Shown here one piece after another: positions 11,611-23,039 of a stretch of 64,000 nucleotides of DNA. The notes below the pieces were generated by a model that was not told where the DNA came from, made no database searches, and worked only from the letters and a program-made list of their open reading frames with translations. Origin of the DNA: Colletotrichum lupini (Eukaryota; Ascomycota; Sordariomycetes; Glomerellales; Glomerellaceae). Position numbers and translations under genes: made by a program. The DNA is taken from assembly GCF_023278565.1 (NCBI RefSeq), contig NC_064675.1, forward strand, positions 3,968,001 through 4,032,000, in the 5' to 3' direction. Numbering within the stretch: the stretch's first letter is position 1; every line of letters starts with the position of its first letter.

Positions 11611-13055
11611 ATATAAGCTCTATATTAAGGTAATTATTTATAAGAGGTTACGTATTTTATAATATACTAGCTAGGAGCTCGGTAATAAGGTTGCGCTACC
11701 TTTTAAAATTATTAATTTTATAAAATTAGCTAACGCTAGGGTAGTTACTTTTTAAAAAGAGAGATAATGGTAATTAGCTAAATAATAATAAGAGGCCGTA
11801 ATTAATTAATAATTATTTTTATAAAGGGGGAAGTTTCTTAATAAGGGTATTATTTTAAAATTAGCCTTAGGGAACGTCTCTAACTCTAATTATAAAAATT
11901 ATTATAAATAAATATTATAAGTTTGATTTCGAGGCTTAATAATATAACCTAAGCGTAAAGGGAGTAAAGGAACAAAGGCTTAGGATATTTTATAAGTATT
12001 TAGTAAGATCTAATTATATTAATAATTTTTTTTAAAACTAATTAAAAAGTAAAATAGCGACGCTAGTATAAGAGCGACGCCGGTATATTAATTTATAACG
12101 CCGGTATATTAATTCCTATATATGTAATATACCCTAAATACGCGCTTAACGTAATATAATAATTTTAATACGAAAATCATTATATAATTTAGAATAGGTA
12201 AGCTACTTTATAGTAGTATTAGTTAAAAAGGTTAATAATAAAAGTCGGTTATAAAACATAGAGGCGGCTCTTAACTATAGAGGTTCTAAACTTTAATAGT
12301 AACGTAGAGGTTTTTAAAAAAAAAGGCTAAAAGGGCTAATATTTAGTTATTTGTACTAGAGCTTATAAAGATTCTTTCTATCCTTATTATTTCTAATATT
12401 ACTTAAAGCTCTATTTAAACTAAAGAAATTTATTAAATAAATCTATTAAACGAACTTATTAATATATAAATTACTACTCGTAAAGAACCTACTCTACTCT
12501 TAGTATATAATTAATAACTAGCGGGCTAAAAATGCCCCTCGATAGGTCCCCCCCTCTGGGGCTCGATAGATTCTTAGGCCCCCTCGACGCCCTAGCTATT
12601 ATTATTAATATAAGTATACTTAAGTAGTAGTATAATACTTTTTGATAATACGGAATCTAACTAAGTAATAATATAAATATTATAAATAGTTAGGCTAATA
12701 CGGACGTTAAAATCTAATATATTAACGCTAATTTAGAAATTATATTTTATAAAATTAAAAATCTTTTTAATATGGGCTATATTATAAATATAAAGGAATA
12801 TATAAGGGGTTCCTTAATTTTTTATAAAAAAGAATATATAATATAAGATTTGGTTATTTATGCGGGCTAGTACTAAGAGGTTTTATATATATTAAAGTAA
12901 GTATAGCTTGCCCTCTAGATAGTTAGAAGTAGTAGAAGGTCGGGAGCTATTAATAGAAGGGAAACAACGGTCGAGTTAGTTAACTACTATTTTAATTAGT
13001 AATTAAGTATAGAGCGCAATATACTTAGTTTTCCCTAATATATAATACACGGTAC

Positions 13056-13164
13056 TAGTCTATCGAGACAGTGGGAGTATCCATTGATACTGTGTATTAC
13101 TACCGTGTAACCGATATCGAGAATCGCCCGAGTAGCTAGCAAAGGTAGAATTAAAAAAACAAAT
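13056..13164 (+). mobile_element. 5'-truncated family A copy, 109 bp
   Basis: It starts at TAGTCTATCGAGACAGTGGG and ends AATTAAAAAAACAAAT. It is only lightly mutated. It joins the broken 5' end of a B copy on the left and a minus-strand A on the right, so the duplication cannot be read. Confidence 0.8.
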
Positions 13165-13506
13165 ATTCTACTTTTATCAGCTACTGAGGCAGTTCTTAAT
13201 ATTAATTATATAGTATTAATGTATAGTATTAATAAACACTCCTACTATTTTAATAAACTATTCTTTTAGATTTTCTAACTTTTTAACTTTCCCTTTTATA
13301 AAGTTAATAACTACGGATTATTAATAGTAATATTAAGCGGCTGATTTTTATTTTCTAAGCTTATTACGTACTTAACTAAGTTAGTTACTTTTTTAAGTAA
13401 TAATAACTTATAATAGTATAGTATTAGAGATACCCTCGTTACCGTTATTAGATAATATTAACTCTATAATATCTACCCTAATATATTTAACTTTAACTTA
13501 TATATT
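13165..13506 (-). mobile_element. Family A segment, minus strand, 3' third
   Basis: This is the 3' 340 bases or so of A in minus orientation, from ATTCTACTTTTATCAGC to the TATATATTTATTTTT region, where a second minus-strand A starts. The rest of this copy is not found downstream. Confidence 0.7.
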
Positions 13507-14511
13507 TATTTTTACATTCTGCTTTTACTAGCTGCTCGGGCGATTCTCAATATTAGCTACATAGTATTAATACATAGTATTAGTAAATACTCCTACTATC
13601 TTATTAAACTATTTTTTTTTAGATTTTCTACTTTTTTAAACTTTCCCTCTTATAAAGTTTATAATTACGGATTAATAGTAATATTAAGTATAATACTACT
13701 ACTTTATAAGCCTACGTTTATTTAGCTAAGTTTACGGCCCTCTAGGTAATAACAGCTTATAATAGTAGTATCGGAAATACTATCCCTATTATTATTAAGA
13801 ATAGCTAGCGCTAACCTCACGTCTACCCTATTTTAACTTTACTCGTATATATATATATATTCGTTACCTCGTTTCTTTTATTAAAATTAAAAAACGCTAT
13901 TTCCCTCACTATCTATTATTATCGCGCTATTACTATTACTATTACTATTAAATCGTCTATTTTAAATATATACTATTAAAATACCAAAACACTAATAACT
14001 CGTTAACTTATAAGGATATTTTAGGGGATATACTTAATAGTTTAATCCTATTAATATTATATTAAAAAACCCTAAACTATAATAAGGTCGTCTTAAGGAA
14101 TATAAATTAAATATTATCAACTTAAAGATCTGAAATACGCATATTAATATAAGTATTACCCTTATTAATACCTAATTAATATAATATAACCTTAATAAAA
14201 TACTTAATTAACTACAGAATATAATTAATACTTTAGTATTATAATAATAAAATAAGAAGTTTAGAGAGATTAAAAAGGATATTTTAAAGTTATTAAATAA
14301 GTTAAAAAATAGGAAGTAAGTTTTGGCTATTTAGAGAGCGATTAATATATTATAATAAGATTATTAGTATTTAGTAACGGCTATGGCCAGCTATAATTAG
14401 TTCTAAAGTCTTATTAAAATATATAATAAAAACTTAATATTAACCCTAATAGACTAGCTTACTTATAAAGGCAAAGATGGCACCTAATGAGGCGGACCGG
14501 ACCCCAAAGGG
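13507..14511 (-). mobile_element. Family A2 full-length copy, minus strand
   Basis: It runs from the tail (TTTTACATTCTGCTTTTAC) to the 5' end (GGACCGGACCCCAAAGGG). The middle is the A2 type (CTTATAAGGATATTTTAG, ACCCTAAACTATAATAAGG). It is joined directly to family B at 14512. No clear target duplication was found. Confidence 0.8.
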
Positions 14512-15047
14512 ATATATTCCTTTATATTTATAATATAGCCCGTATTAAAGGGATTTTTAGCTTTATAAAGTATAATTTCTAAGCTAATATTAATATACTA
14601 AATCTAAATATTTATATTAGCTTAGCTATTTATAGTATTCGTATTATTACTTAACTAAATTCTATATTATTAAAAAGTACTTTACTAATCCTTAGGCGTA
14701 CTTATATTAATTATAATAGTTATAGTATTGAGCTAGCCGAAGAGGGCGCCCAGCCTAAGAGGGGTAGACTTATTAATAGGCATCTTTAGAGTAGGTTCTT
14801 ATTAAAATAGTAGTTTATATATTAATAGGTTTATTTAGTAGATTTGTTTAGGAAATTTATTTAATTTAAATAGAAAATAGCTTTAGGTAATATTAAAAGT
14901 AATAAAGATAAAAAAAATCTTTATAAGCTTTAAACAGTAGTAAATATTAACTTATTTAGCCCTTTTTTTAAAAACCTCTACGTCGCTATTAAAGTTTAGA
15001 ACCTCTATAGTTAAGGGCCGCTTCTAATTATTATAATTAATTATTAC

Positions 15048-15259
15048 ATTACGAAAGGGAACTCAAGGTAGGTCGAAACGCTACTTATATTAACTTAATA
15101 AACCTAACTTAACGTAAAGAGGGAAAAAGTAGACCAGTGGGCGAAATCTAAGCTACTAGGCTTTTAGGCTTAGCGGTCTAGTAGTTACGTAACCCGTAGG
15201 GGGTCCGCTCGGTACTTAAGGCCCGAGTATATAGGGGCCTAGCGCCTAGTACTATAACA
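15048..15259 (-). repeat. Element C LTR, 3' LTR of the minus-strand element
   Basis: This direct repeat of 21151-21362 shares the blocks GTAACCCGTAGGGGGTCCGC and TATATAGGGGCCTAGCGCC. On the minus strand it begins TGTTATAG next to the polypurine tract. Confidence 0.9.
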
Positions 15260-15262
15260 TTA

Positions 15263-15277
15263 CCCCCCCCCCCTCTT
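15263..15277 (-). other. Element C polypurine tract
   Basis: Eleven C residues followed by TCTTA read on the minus strand as an AAGA-G(11) tract immediately upstream of the 3' LTR. This is the plus-strand DNA primer site of LTR retrotransposons and it fixes the element's orientation. Confidence 0.85.
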
Positions 15278-15399
15278 AGCGCAAAAGGTACTATCCGTAG
15301 CGCTTAATTATCTATTTAAATCCTCTATAATTACCTTTTTATAAGCTACTAAAATCGTAAGGGCCGCTATAGTATTATCGTCAGCCTATAATAAAGCTA

Positions 15400-18300
15400 G
15401 GCTATTACTAACTATTATTTTTATTTATAACTAGAGGTTCTATAGTAGTCCCGCGGCTATAGAGTATTATTTATAAAAGGCCTATAGTACTATTAGAACG
15501 TAATAAAAGCTCTTAGCGTCGTACTATGTTAGGTTATTATTATACCCCTTTTAATTAGCCTAGTACTATAGCTTACCGTACTATACCTATAATTTAACTA
15601 CTTATAAAACCTTATACTCAGGCTTATTAATACTATAATAAGTTAGCGGCGGGGGGTCTTAATATTATCTTAATAAGGGGTCTTTTGCGGCCTTTTATAG
15701 CTTACTTAAGTAAAAGACTAGGTAGGCTTTACTCCCTATAAATAGTTTTATAATTTATATACTACTTAAGCTAGTATTAGTAATTAACTTAGGGCTAGCC
15801 TAGGGCTATTATAGCTTATTAGCGTTTTAGGTCTTTTAATAAAATACGTTTATAAATACCTTATTATTAATTTTTAAGTCGTTAGGATGTTAGTAATAGT
15901 TAGTATATTTCTAGTATTTAGTTTAGGTAGCCTTTATATTACCTTTAGTAATTTCCTAAGCCTCGTAAATACCTCGGGCTATTCTCTAAGCCTTAGTATA
16001 GTTAAGTTTTTTTTTAATTAAGTTAAAGCGTTAAGTTCTAGCGGCTTAGTTAAAAAATAGCTAGGGCTAGCGGCCGAATTTAACCTCGTAAAATAATAGC
16101 CCCGTAGTTTTACTAAGTTAGGCTACGTAAGTAAAGTTTATTATAAGTAGTATATTATTCTAGTTATTTTAGTAATAATTAACTAGGGGCCGTAGTTACT
16201 AAAGGATATATTAGTTTAAGATTTCTATTTACCTATTTATTTATAAGTAGTTTACTATTAATAATTATAGCTTAATATTATAAAGCTTATATAGTTCTTT
16301 TTAAAAGTTTAATATACACTAAGGGCCGCGGTTAGAGGTAATAGTTTTAAGTAGCCCGAAGATTAGTAATACTCGTTTATAGAACATCCTACTTATATCC
16401 CGCGCGGTAGTAGTTTTATAATAAGGTATTAAAATAGCTTTTTTATTTAGTTTATTAATTATAATATATATTATATCGTAGCCCTTCTTATTAGGGGGTA
16501 CTATTATAAAATCTATCGAGATATATTACTACGGGTAATTAGGTATAAAAAAAGGTCTTAGCTCTCCCGGGGGCTTATTACGGGGTTTTTAAAATCGATA
16601 GTACGTATAATAACTTTTAATATATTAATATATATTTATTATAAAGCCGGGCTAGTAATACTATTACTTAATTATCTTAACTACTTTATTATACCCTAAG
16701 TACGCGAAGAGCTTTTATCTATAAACCTTATGGATAATTATAGTACGTAAATTATCCTTTTTAGGTATAACTAGCTTACTATTTATTATAAATAATTTAT
16801 TATTCTAAATTTTTTAACGCTCGCGACCCTTAGCTATTAGTATTCGTATTAGGGCGAGCGATATTATTACTATATTATAGTTAAGCTTTAGTACTTTTTT
16901 AATTAATAAGTACCCCTAGAGCTCGTCTTTTAATATAAAGGACCTAATAATAAGTTCGAGCTACTATACCGCGTTCTTTAATAAGGCTCGTAGTTCGGTA
17001 GTAATATTTAGTAATAATAACCTTAGTAATAGTAGGACTTAGGTTTAGTTAGCCTCCTTTAGTACTTATTAAGTCTTAATATCCTCGTTCTTTTTCGATA
17101 AGGCGTTAGTTAGTATATTTTCTTACCCTAAGTAGTACTAAATCTAAAAGTTAAAATCGGCTAGGGCGCTAGCCTAGCGGGCCTATTATAAGTTAAAGAG
17201 GCGCTTTATTATAAAAAATAGAAGCGGCTAATAATCCATAATAATATTAAACTTTTAATAATAACTAACTAGCTCTGCGCGCTACTCCTCTAAATAAATA
17301 ACTATTACTAATATCTTTTTATTATATATAGCGTAATTAAGTTCTATACCGTTTATTATTTTTAAATAGAATATTACGGGGTATTATAAGCTATTATTTA
17401 ATTATTATTAAACTAAGGCTCTAGTATATACCGAGTCGGACGCGTTAGTTTTTAAGCGCATAAATAGCTCGGGCTAGAAATATTAAAATATAAGTATCGT
17501 TATAAAAGCTAACTTTAGTACCTCGAACGTAATATTATAGTTAGTATTAAATTAAAAGGGTACGCTTTTCCTTATTAACTTTATTAATAATCTAGCTAGC
17601 TACCCGTAGTTTTTTATAAACCTCTTATAAAAATTATAAAAACTAAGGAATAATTCAATACCCTTAAGTAATATAAATAGCTTTTAGTTCTTTATAACGG
17701 AGACCTTATCTTCGTTAAGCTATATACTATTAGTATTAATTATAAACCCTAGGTACTTTATAATAATAATACTAAACTTATACTTCTTAATATTAACCTA
17801 TAATCTAGCTTTTTATAAGCAATTTAATACCTTTATAACGTACTTATAGTATTATAATAAGTCGTTTAAAAAGATTAGGATATTATTAATATACGTAATA
17901 TAAAAATCGTTTAAATACTCTATTAGTACGTCGTTTATATATTATTAATACGTAGCTAGCTTATTATAAAAACCGAAGAGTAGTACCTTATATTTATATA
18001 CTTTATAATAAGTACGGAAGGTTATAAGGTTTTTTAAAATAGGGTCGAGGTAAATATAATAAAAAGCTTATTTAATATTAAGTTTAGTAAATACCTTAGC
18101 TCGGCTTAGCTACGTTAGTATCTTATTAATTAAAAGTAAAGGGTAATAATCTTTTTTTATAATCTCGTTTAGCTTTTTAAAGTTAATATATAATTATAAA
18201 CTACTATTATATTTTTTAATAAATAGTATTAGTAATATAAAGGGCGCGTTACTAGGCTCGATAAATCCCTTATAAAAGTGCTTTAGTAAGTAAGCTCTAG

Positions 18301-19450
18301 TTATTTCTAGCTCGGGTACTAATTATTTATAGAGGGGGTAATAAGTAAGCTTATCCCGGCCCCCTTTTACGAGCTTTATTTTATAATTATAGCTACGGTA
18401 CGGCGCTAGTATATTACTTATTACTTTATTAAACACGTCTATCTAGGGCCTTAGTACCTTAAAAAGCTTTATAATAATAAGATATTAAGTCTCTTAGTTA
18501 TTGCCCTCTAGGGGGTCTTTTTTCTTATATTTATCCTTGATTATATAGTCTAGTTCGTATAATAATATAGAGCTTAGCTTTATATCTTCTTATTTTAAGT
18601 TAATTTCGAACGCTAGGGTGCTAATAAAAGTAATATTTAGTATTATATTAGCGCCCTTATACTAAGTAAAGGTCTATGCGGGTTTATTTTTTTTTTAAGT
18701 ATTAATTATACATTAGCGAGCGCGCGATATATTTTTTAAATACTTTTAGCGTTATTAAACTGCTATATATATTAGTCTCGCGAGCCTTATAATTAATAAA
18801 ATATTTTAATAAGTTTAGGTAGTACCCGTTTTTTTTATAGCTATTTATCATACCGTATTATATTTATTTTAAATATTTTTTATTATTACTTAGCGTCGAT
18901 TTAATACTATACGTTAATAACTTTAAAAATATATAAGTCTTTTATATCCTTAATAATAATAAAGGGGGTATTTTATAGTAGTAGATCCTCGGGCTATATT
19001 AAGCACCTACGGCGCATATTTAAATTAACTTTATAATATTTAAACTACTTTTACTTAAGGATTAGGTCGTAGCGCCCTATATTAAGTTAGAATAGGGGTA
19101 TTTTTAAAAGAACTTAATAATTAATATATAGGTTAGTAGTTTATATTATACTAGCGTCTTTTAATTATTTATTATTAAATCTAGTAATAAGAATAGGGCA
19201 TAGTAATTTACTAAATAGGGCTACGTAGAAATCTCGTAATAATAGGGTTACGTAGTTATTTATAAATCCGTACCTATTAGTTCTTATATTAAATAAGGCT
19301 TTTAAGCGAATTTTATATTTATTAAATACTATTATAATCTCGATTTTAAGAGGCTACCCTTTTATAAAATTTTATAAGTTTACTAAATAAATTACTAATC
19401 TTTTATCTTTTTTATACTTATCCCCTAGCTAAGAGGTTACTTATACTAGG
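15400..19450 (-). pseudogene. Element C pol: protease, RT, RNase H, integrase, chromodomain
   Basis: Read on the minus strand. The reverse transcriptase is at about 18260-17690, with SNAPFILLI-F, KLNEI, then KVFTKLNIK-AF and VLLFGFYN-LATY. The catalytic Y-[LI]-D-D box (17882-17893) reads Y-I-N-N, both Asp changed by G-to-A. The integrase core is at about 16600-16400 (KPPGELRPFFIPNYP, then YISIDFIIVPPNKKGYD, then KAILIP). Near the C-terminus (about 15660-15430) a chromodomain is visible: EYKVL-VVKL followed by YGKL-Y-A and KGYDNDLT-Y. This places the element in the chromovirus branch of Ty3/gypsy. Stops are frequent and the protein is dead. Confidence 0.88.
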
Positions 19451-19499
19451 GGGCTTAGTTTTCTAAGTCTAAGGCTCGTTACTTATTAATAATAATATT

Positions 19500-20950
19500 T
19501 ATAATAGCTATATTAGTAACGGGCTTCTTAAGGTAGTCCTAGGAGACGTAACTAGGCTCGCTATAAATAAAATAAGTATTACTATCTTTAAGCTTTTAAT
19601 ATAGGGCCTTAGGGATAGTCTTATAGTTAGTAATTCGGCTATAAATATTCTACTTAGCGGTACTACTACCTCTACTCTTAATAAAGATAGTACGAGTAAA
19701 TATAGTATTTTTCTAGGCCCTATTACCAACTACTAGGGGCTATATAATATTAACGAGCTAAGTAATATACTTAATATATTTCTAAAAAATAGGGTCCTCG
19801 TCTAAGTATTTAAAAATAGCTTAGTTTTAAAAATAAATAAGGAGCTTATTATAAAAGCGGCGTTTTTATTAAAACTCTAAAAGCTTATTAACGCGGGCGA
19901 GCTCCGTAAAAATAGAGCGCTTTTAGTAAATATCCTTAAGGATAATAAAGAGGGCGTTTAGCTTTTAGTTAGTATTATTTATAGTAATTAGGCTAGTATA
20001 TACTAACTTAAGCTTATATAATAGCTAGTTAGTAATAATAATCTTATTCGTAGCTAATATAAAGTAAATAAACTCGGCTATAGAACTACCGATCTTATTA
20101 ATAATATACTCTAAGTAGTAGCTATTAATACTAAAATTCGCATTTTTAAAACGCTTTATAATACGCTAGAGCTAGTAAAAGAACTTTAGGCCCTTATTAT
20201 TATTATTACTTATAAAAATAGGGACGTTAAGTATTTTATTCGATTTAATAAAGGGCTAGTAAATCGAGGCCGGGGTACCCTCATAGCTTCTTTATACCTC
20301 GAGTTAAGTAAGACGCTACTTGAGTATATAATAGGCCTTATTATCATTATTATACTCGCTATTATTATAACTAAATATAGAACTATTCTTTAGTTACTAA
20401 ACGCGCTTATTAAATATAGTATTAATATAAAGAGTTTTATTTAGCTACTTCCTAGTATTTTAAAGCTTTATTATAATATTATTAAAAACCTTAATATTTT
20501 TTTTAGTTATTTTATAGAGTTACTCAGTACTATTACTTAGCTAGCCGATTATAGAGACTAGTACTTACTCGAGCTAGTACTAAGTAATGCGCATCTTTAG
20601 CTAGCTCTCGACCTAGGTATAAAGGGTAGCGCCGTCGTTCTTTTAATATAGCTCCTAAATAAACTTAAAATTAACGGAGTATTACTTAGTATTATTAAAA
20701 AGTCCCTCGTTACGAATTTAAATAGGGGATGCGTACTTATTAATAATATAATAAAAGAAGTCAAAGTAGTCGTTCTATATAATAGAGGGTAAAAACTACT
20801 TAACGGGCTAATTAACGAGGTTAACCTCGGGGTTAAATATAGAGAGCTTAGCGTTCTTATTAATACTAATAATACTTTAGCACTACTTATATAAGCAACG
20901 GCCTTATTAAAAGTCGTTAATATAAAGGGATATCTATCCTCTTTAGCTCT
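19500..20950 (-). pseudogene. Element C gag with CCHC zinc knuckle remnant
   Basis: The minus strand encodes a gag-like protein (blocks FKNANFSINSYYLEYI, AEFIYFILATNKIIIT and YLDEDPIF-KYIKYIT). It ends in a zinc knuckle at 19574-19533 with the exact spacing C-X2-C-X4-H-X4-C, but every ligand now reads Tyr (Y-F-I-Y-SEPS-Y-VS-D-Y), as expected from RIP of TGC and CAC codons. A 73-codon open frame at 19508-19729 is in another frame of the same strand and is a chance product. The plus strand is also unusually open here, but it lacks any recognisable motif. Confidence 0.82.
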
Positions 20951-21150
20951 TATCTTAGATTATAATATTTAATAAAGGGGGTATATACGTATTTAAGGGG
21001 TATTAATTACTTTACGTAGTTAATTAGTTAGCTATTACTTAGCGTTACGCTTCTTTTTAATAAGGGTAATTATTTATTATAATAAGTTAAATAGGTTAAA
21101 ATATTATCGTTCCGTTTCTGAAAAAGGAATTATAATAAACGTTAAGTAGT

Positions 21151-21362
21151 ATTATAAAAGGGAACTTAAGGTAGGTCAAAACGCTACTTATATTAACTTA
21201 ATAGACGTAACTTAACGTAAAGAGGGAAAAAGTAAATTAATAAGTAAAATCTGGGCTACTAGGCTTTTAGGCTTAGTAGTTTAGTAGTTACGTAACCCGT
21301 AGGGGGTCCGCTCGGTACCTAAGGCCCGAGTATATAGGGGCCTAGCGCCTAGTGCCGTAATA
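21151..21362 (-). repeat. Element C LTR, 5' LTR of the minus-strand element
   Basis: It matches 15048-15259 along its length, ending CCTAGTGCCGTAATA. The differences are transitions (for example GTAAATTAATAAG versus GTAGACCAGTGGG). Confidence 0.9.
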
Positions 21363-21630
21363 ATTATAACTAATTATTACGGCTAACCTCTACTATCGAC
21401 CTTTTTAACTAGTACTACTATATAAAAAGTAGCTTATTTATCCCGAATTATATAGTAGTTTTCGTATTAAAATTATTATATTACGTTAAGTACGTACTTA
21501 GGGTATATTGTGCGTATTATATAGTTAAAAAGTATACCGTATTATATAATTTCCCTTAAAAGCGTAATCCTATTAAGGTCGATCTTTTGCGCCTATAAAG
21601 CCGGAAAAAAACCACTATATAAACTACTAT

Positions 21631-21745
21631 ATATTGCGCGTATTGTGTAGTTAAAAAGTGTACTATATCGTGTGATTTTCCTTGAAAGCGTGATCCCGTT
21701 AAGGTCGATCTTTTGTGCCTGTAAAGCCGGAAAAAAACCACTACA
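21631..21745 (+). mobile_element. 5'-truncated family B copy, 115 bp, nearly unmutated
   Basis: Starts ATATTGCGCGTATTGTGTAG and ends GGAAAAAAACCACTACA. The 11 bp duplication TAAACTACTAT lies at 21620-21630 and 21746-21756. It keeps GTGTACTATATCGTGTGA and AAAGCGTGATCCCG, while the adjacent B 3' end (21500-21619) is RIP-altered. A 77-codon open frame at 21556-21789 spans both copies and is not a gene. Confidence 0.93.
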
Positions 21746-21756
21746 TAAACTACTAT

Positions 21757-22150
21757 GTAAAAAATACATAAATATATTATAATAAACATTACCCTTATTA
21801 GCGCCTTTTTAATATAATAAAATAATATAAATAAGCTTAGATTTAATAATATAATTAAGAGCTTAAAAAGAGCGTAAATAAGCGTATTAAATAAGAATAT
21901 TAAAGAGGGGTTATTATTAAATAAAATAAAAAAGAGAAAGTAAGGAGTAGTATTTAGTTATTAAAAAGGCGATTAATATATTACAGTAATATAGTCGTTA
22001 GTATTTACTTAGTAACGGCTACGGCCGGCTATAGTTAGTTATAAAGTCTTATTAGAGTACGTAATAAAAACTTAATATTAACCCTAATAAACTAGCTTAT
22101 TTATGAAGGCGAAAATAGCCCTTAATAAGGCGGACCGGACCCTAAAGGGA
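21757..22150 (-). mobile_element. Family A1 copy, 5' part, minus strand
   Basis: The 5' 400 bases or so of A1 end at GGACCGGACCCTAAAGGG. The 3' part that should lie to the left is replaced by B copies. The remaining piece was not identified. Confidence 0.8.
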
Positions 22151-22809
22151 AATCTTAAAGTATATTACTAAGTATTTATTATAATAGTTTTAACTATTTA
22201 TAGCCTTACCGCACGTTACGTAACCTCGGTTATATAATTACTAAGGCCTACTTTACTTATACCCTCTATATTAAAGACTTATACCCTCTATATTAAAGAC
22301 TTATACCCTCTATATTAAAGCGAGCTTCGTACTTATTTCTTATTTCTAATAAATAACCGTTCTCTTTACTTACGTTAATGCCCCTATAGTAACTATACGA
22401 CAGTATTATATATAAAAAAAGTATTATATAACTTAACTTATAATAAAATAATATTAACGAGATAGGTTCGTTAAGAACTAAGAGAGTAGAGCGTATATAA
22501 AAGTAACGTTAAGCCGAATTATAATTATTATGTATAATACTAAACCGACCTTTTTTTTTAAAAAGAAACTTAGTTTTATTTAGGGATATAATTCTTAGGT
22601 TCTTTTTAATTAAGAATATTAATAATAAGGTTGTAAAAGTAATAATGTTAATAAGATTAAACTTTTTAATTACCTTCTTGAAATACTAATTATAAACTAA
22701 GTAAACTTTTTAGTTTAACTAATTATAAACGACCCTTATTTTAAAATATTATAAAACTAGCCCTTAGCCTTTTATTTTATACTTTCTTTTAAGTTTTTTA
22801 GTTACTTAA
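22151..22809. other. Unrecognised AT-rich sequence, left flank of element D
   Basis: No A or B sequence and no coding signal that I can recognise. It continues across element D into 30856-31473, because the 5 bp target site CTTAA joins the two. It contains the 22 bp tandem repeat at 22255-22320. Confidence 0.6.
22255..22320. repeat. 22 bp tandem repeat, three perfect copies
   Basis: The unit ACTTATACCCTCTATATTAA plus AG is repeated three times without a mismatch. Perfect identity in such decayed sequence suggests recent slippage or homogenisation, or that the array is too short to attract RIP. Confidence 0.9.
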
Positions 22810-22999
22810 TATAATAAATTCGGGATGCGGCCGGCGACAGGACGCCGATAACTTAGTAACTAGTATACGGATCTTATTATAAAAAAACTTTCTAAGAAGC
22901 AGAGCCCTTATAAAGAACTCTATAAGCTTTAGTCTTATAATATACTTATACTTATATTATAGCCTCGCTAATTAAGTACTTATAGCCTAATCTTTTATA
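22810..22999 (+). repeat. Element D 5' LTR
   Basis: It starts TATAATAAATTCGGGATGCG and ends AGCCTAATCTTTTATA. It is the same length as the 3' LTR, and the terminal TA...TA is explained as RIP-altered TG...CA. Confidence 0.93.
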
Positions 23000-23039
23000 A
23001 TTCTAAAGCTTTTATTTTTACGGAGTAACTAATATAAAT

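Larger units (their letters stand above)
7351..12117 (-). mobile_element. MULE-1, Mutator-like DNA transposon (Hop-like)
   Basis: The inverted terminal repeats are about 85-90 bp. The left begins AGGAATTAATATACTAGCG at 7351 and the right ends GCCGGTATATTAATTCCT at 12117. The 8-9 bp TSD is ATATATAT at 7343-7350 versus ATATATGT at 12118-12125, both RIP products of ATACGCGC in the host B. Removing the two nested B copies leaves about 3.43 kb, close to the known fungal MULE Hop (about 3.3 kb, about 100 bp TIRs). The TIR tip holds direct repeats of the AATTAATA-CTAGCGTCG type, possibly transposase binding sites. The transposase remnant is on the minus strand. Confidence 0.85.
6221..13055 (-). mobile_element. 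Family B copy, minus strand, split by A1 and a MULE
   Basis: B segments lie at 6221-6246, 7253-7350 and 12118-13055. The 3' end (TAGTAGTTTATTTTTTCTGG) is at the left. The copy lacks the last 30 bases or so at its 5' end, where a truncated A joins. A 12 bp minisatellite remnant (AAATAAATCTAT type) lies near 12420-12460. The copy was the landing site of MULE-1. Confidence 0.75.
15048..21362 (-). mobile_element. Element C: Ty3/gypsy chromovirus, minus strand
   Basis: This is a nearly complete LTR retrotransposon of about 6.3 kb. Two LTRs of about 212 bp lie at 15048-15259 and 21151-21362. A polypurine tract sits just inside the downstream LTR, and gag, reverse transcriptase, integrase and chromodomain remnants follow in order on the minus strand. 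A 5 bp target duplication is uncertain (ATTAC versus ATTAT). Differences between the LTRs are C/T and G/A transitions, so RIP prevents dating by LTR divergence. It inserted into a family B copy. Confidence 0.9.
14512..21619 (+). mobile_element. Family B copy, 5'-incomplete, split by retrotransposon C
   Basis: Sense-strand B lies at 14512-15047 and 21363-21619, ending GCCGGAAAAAAACCACTATA. The first 250 bases or so of B are absent on the left, where the A2 copy abuts. The chromovirus C inserted into its TAATTATTAC-rich region. Confidence 0.8.

Noticed and set aside
7351..12117. MULE-1 read as a hAT element because of its 8 bp duplication
   Set aside because: The minus-strand protein has the MULE core (YNxRAR, SFDxTYxTN, LPLFxVT) and long TIRs. 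MULEs also make 8-11 bp duplications.
19500..20980. Long plus-strand near-open frame inside element C
   Set aside because: The minus strand carries a correctly spaced CCHC knuckle and gag-like blocks in line with pol. The plus frame has no recognisable motif and is a mirror effect of RIP codon bias.
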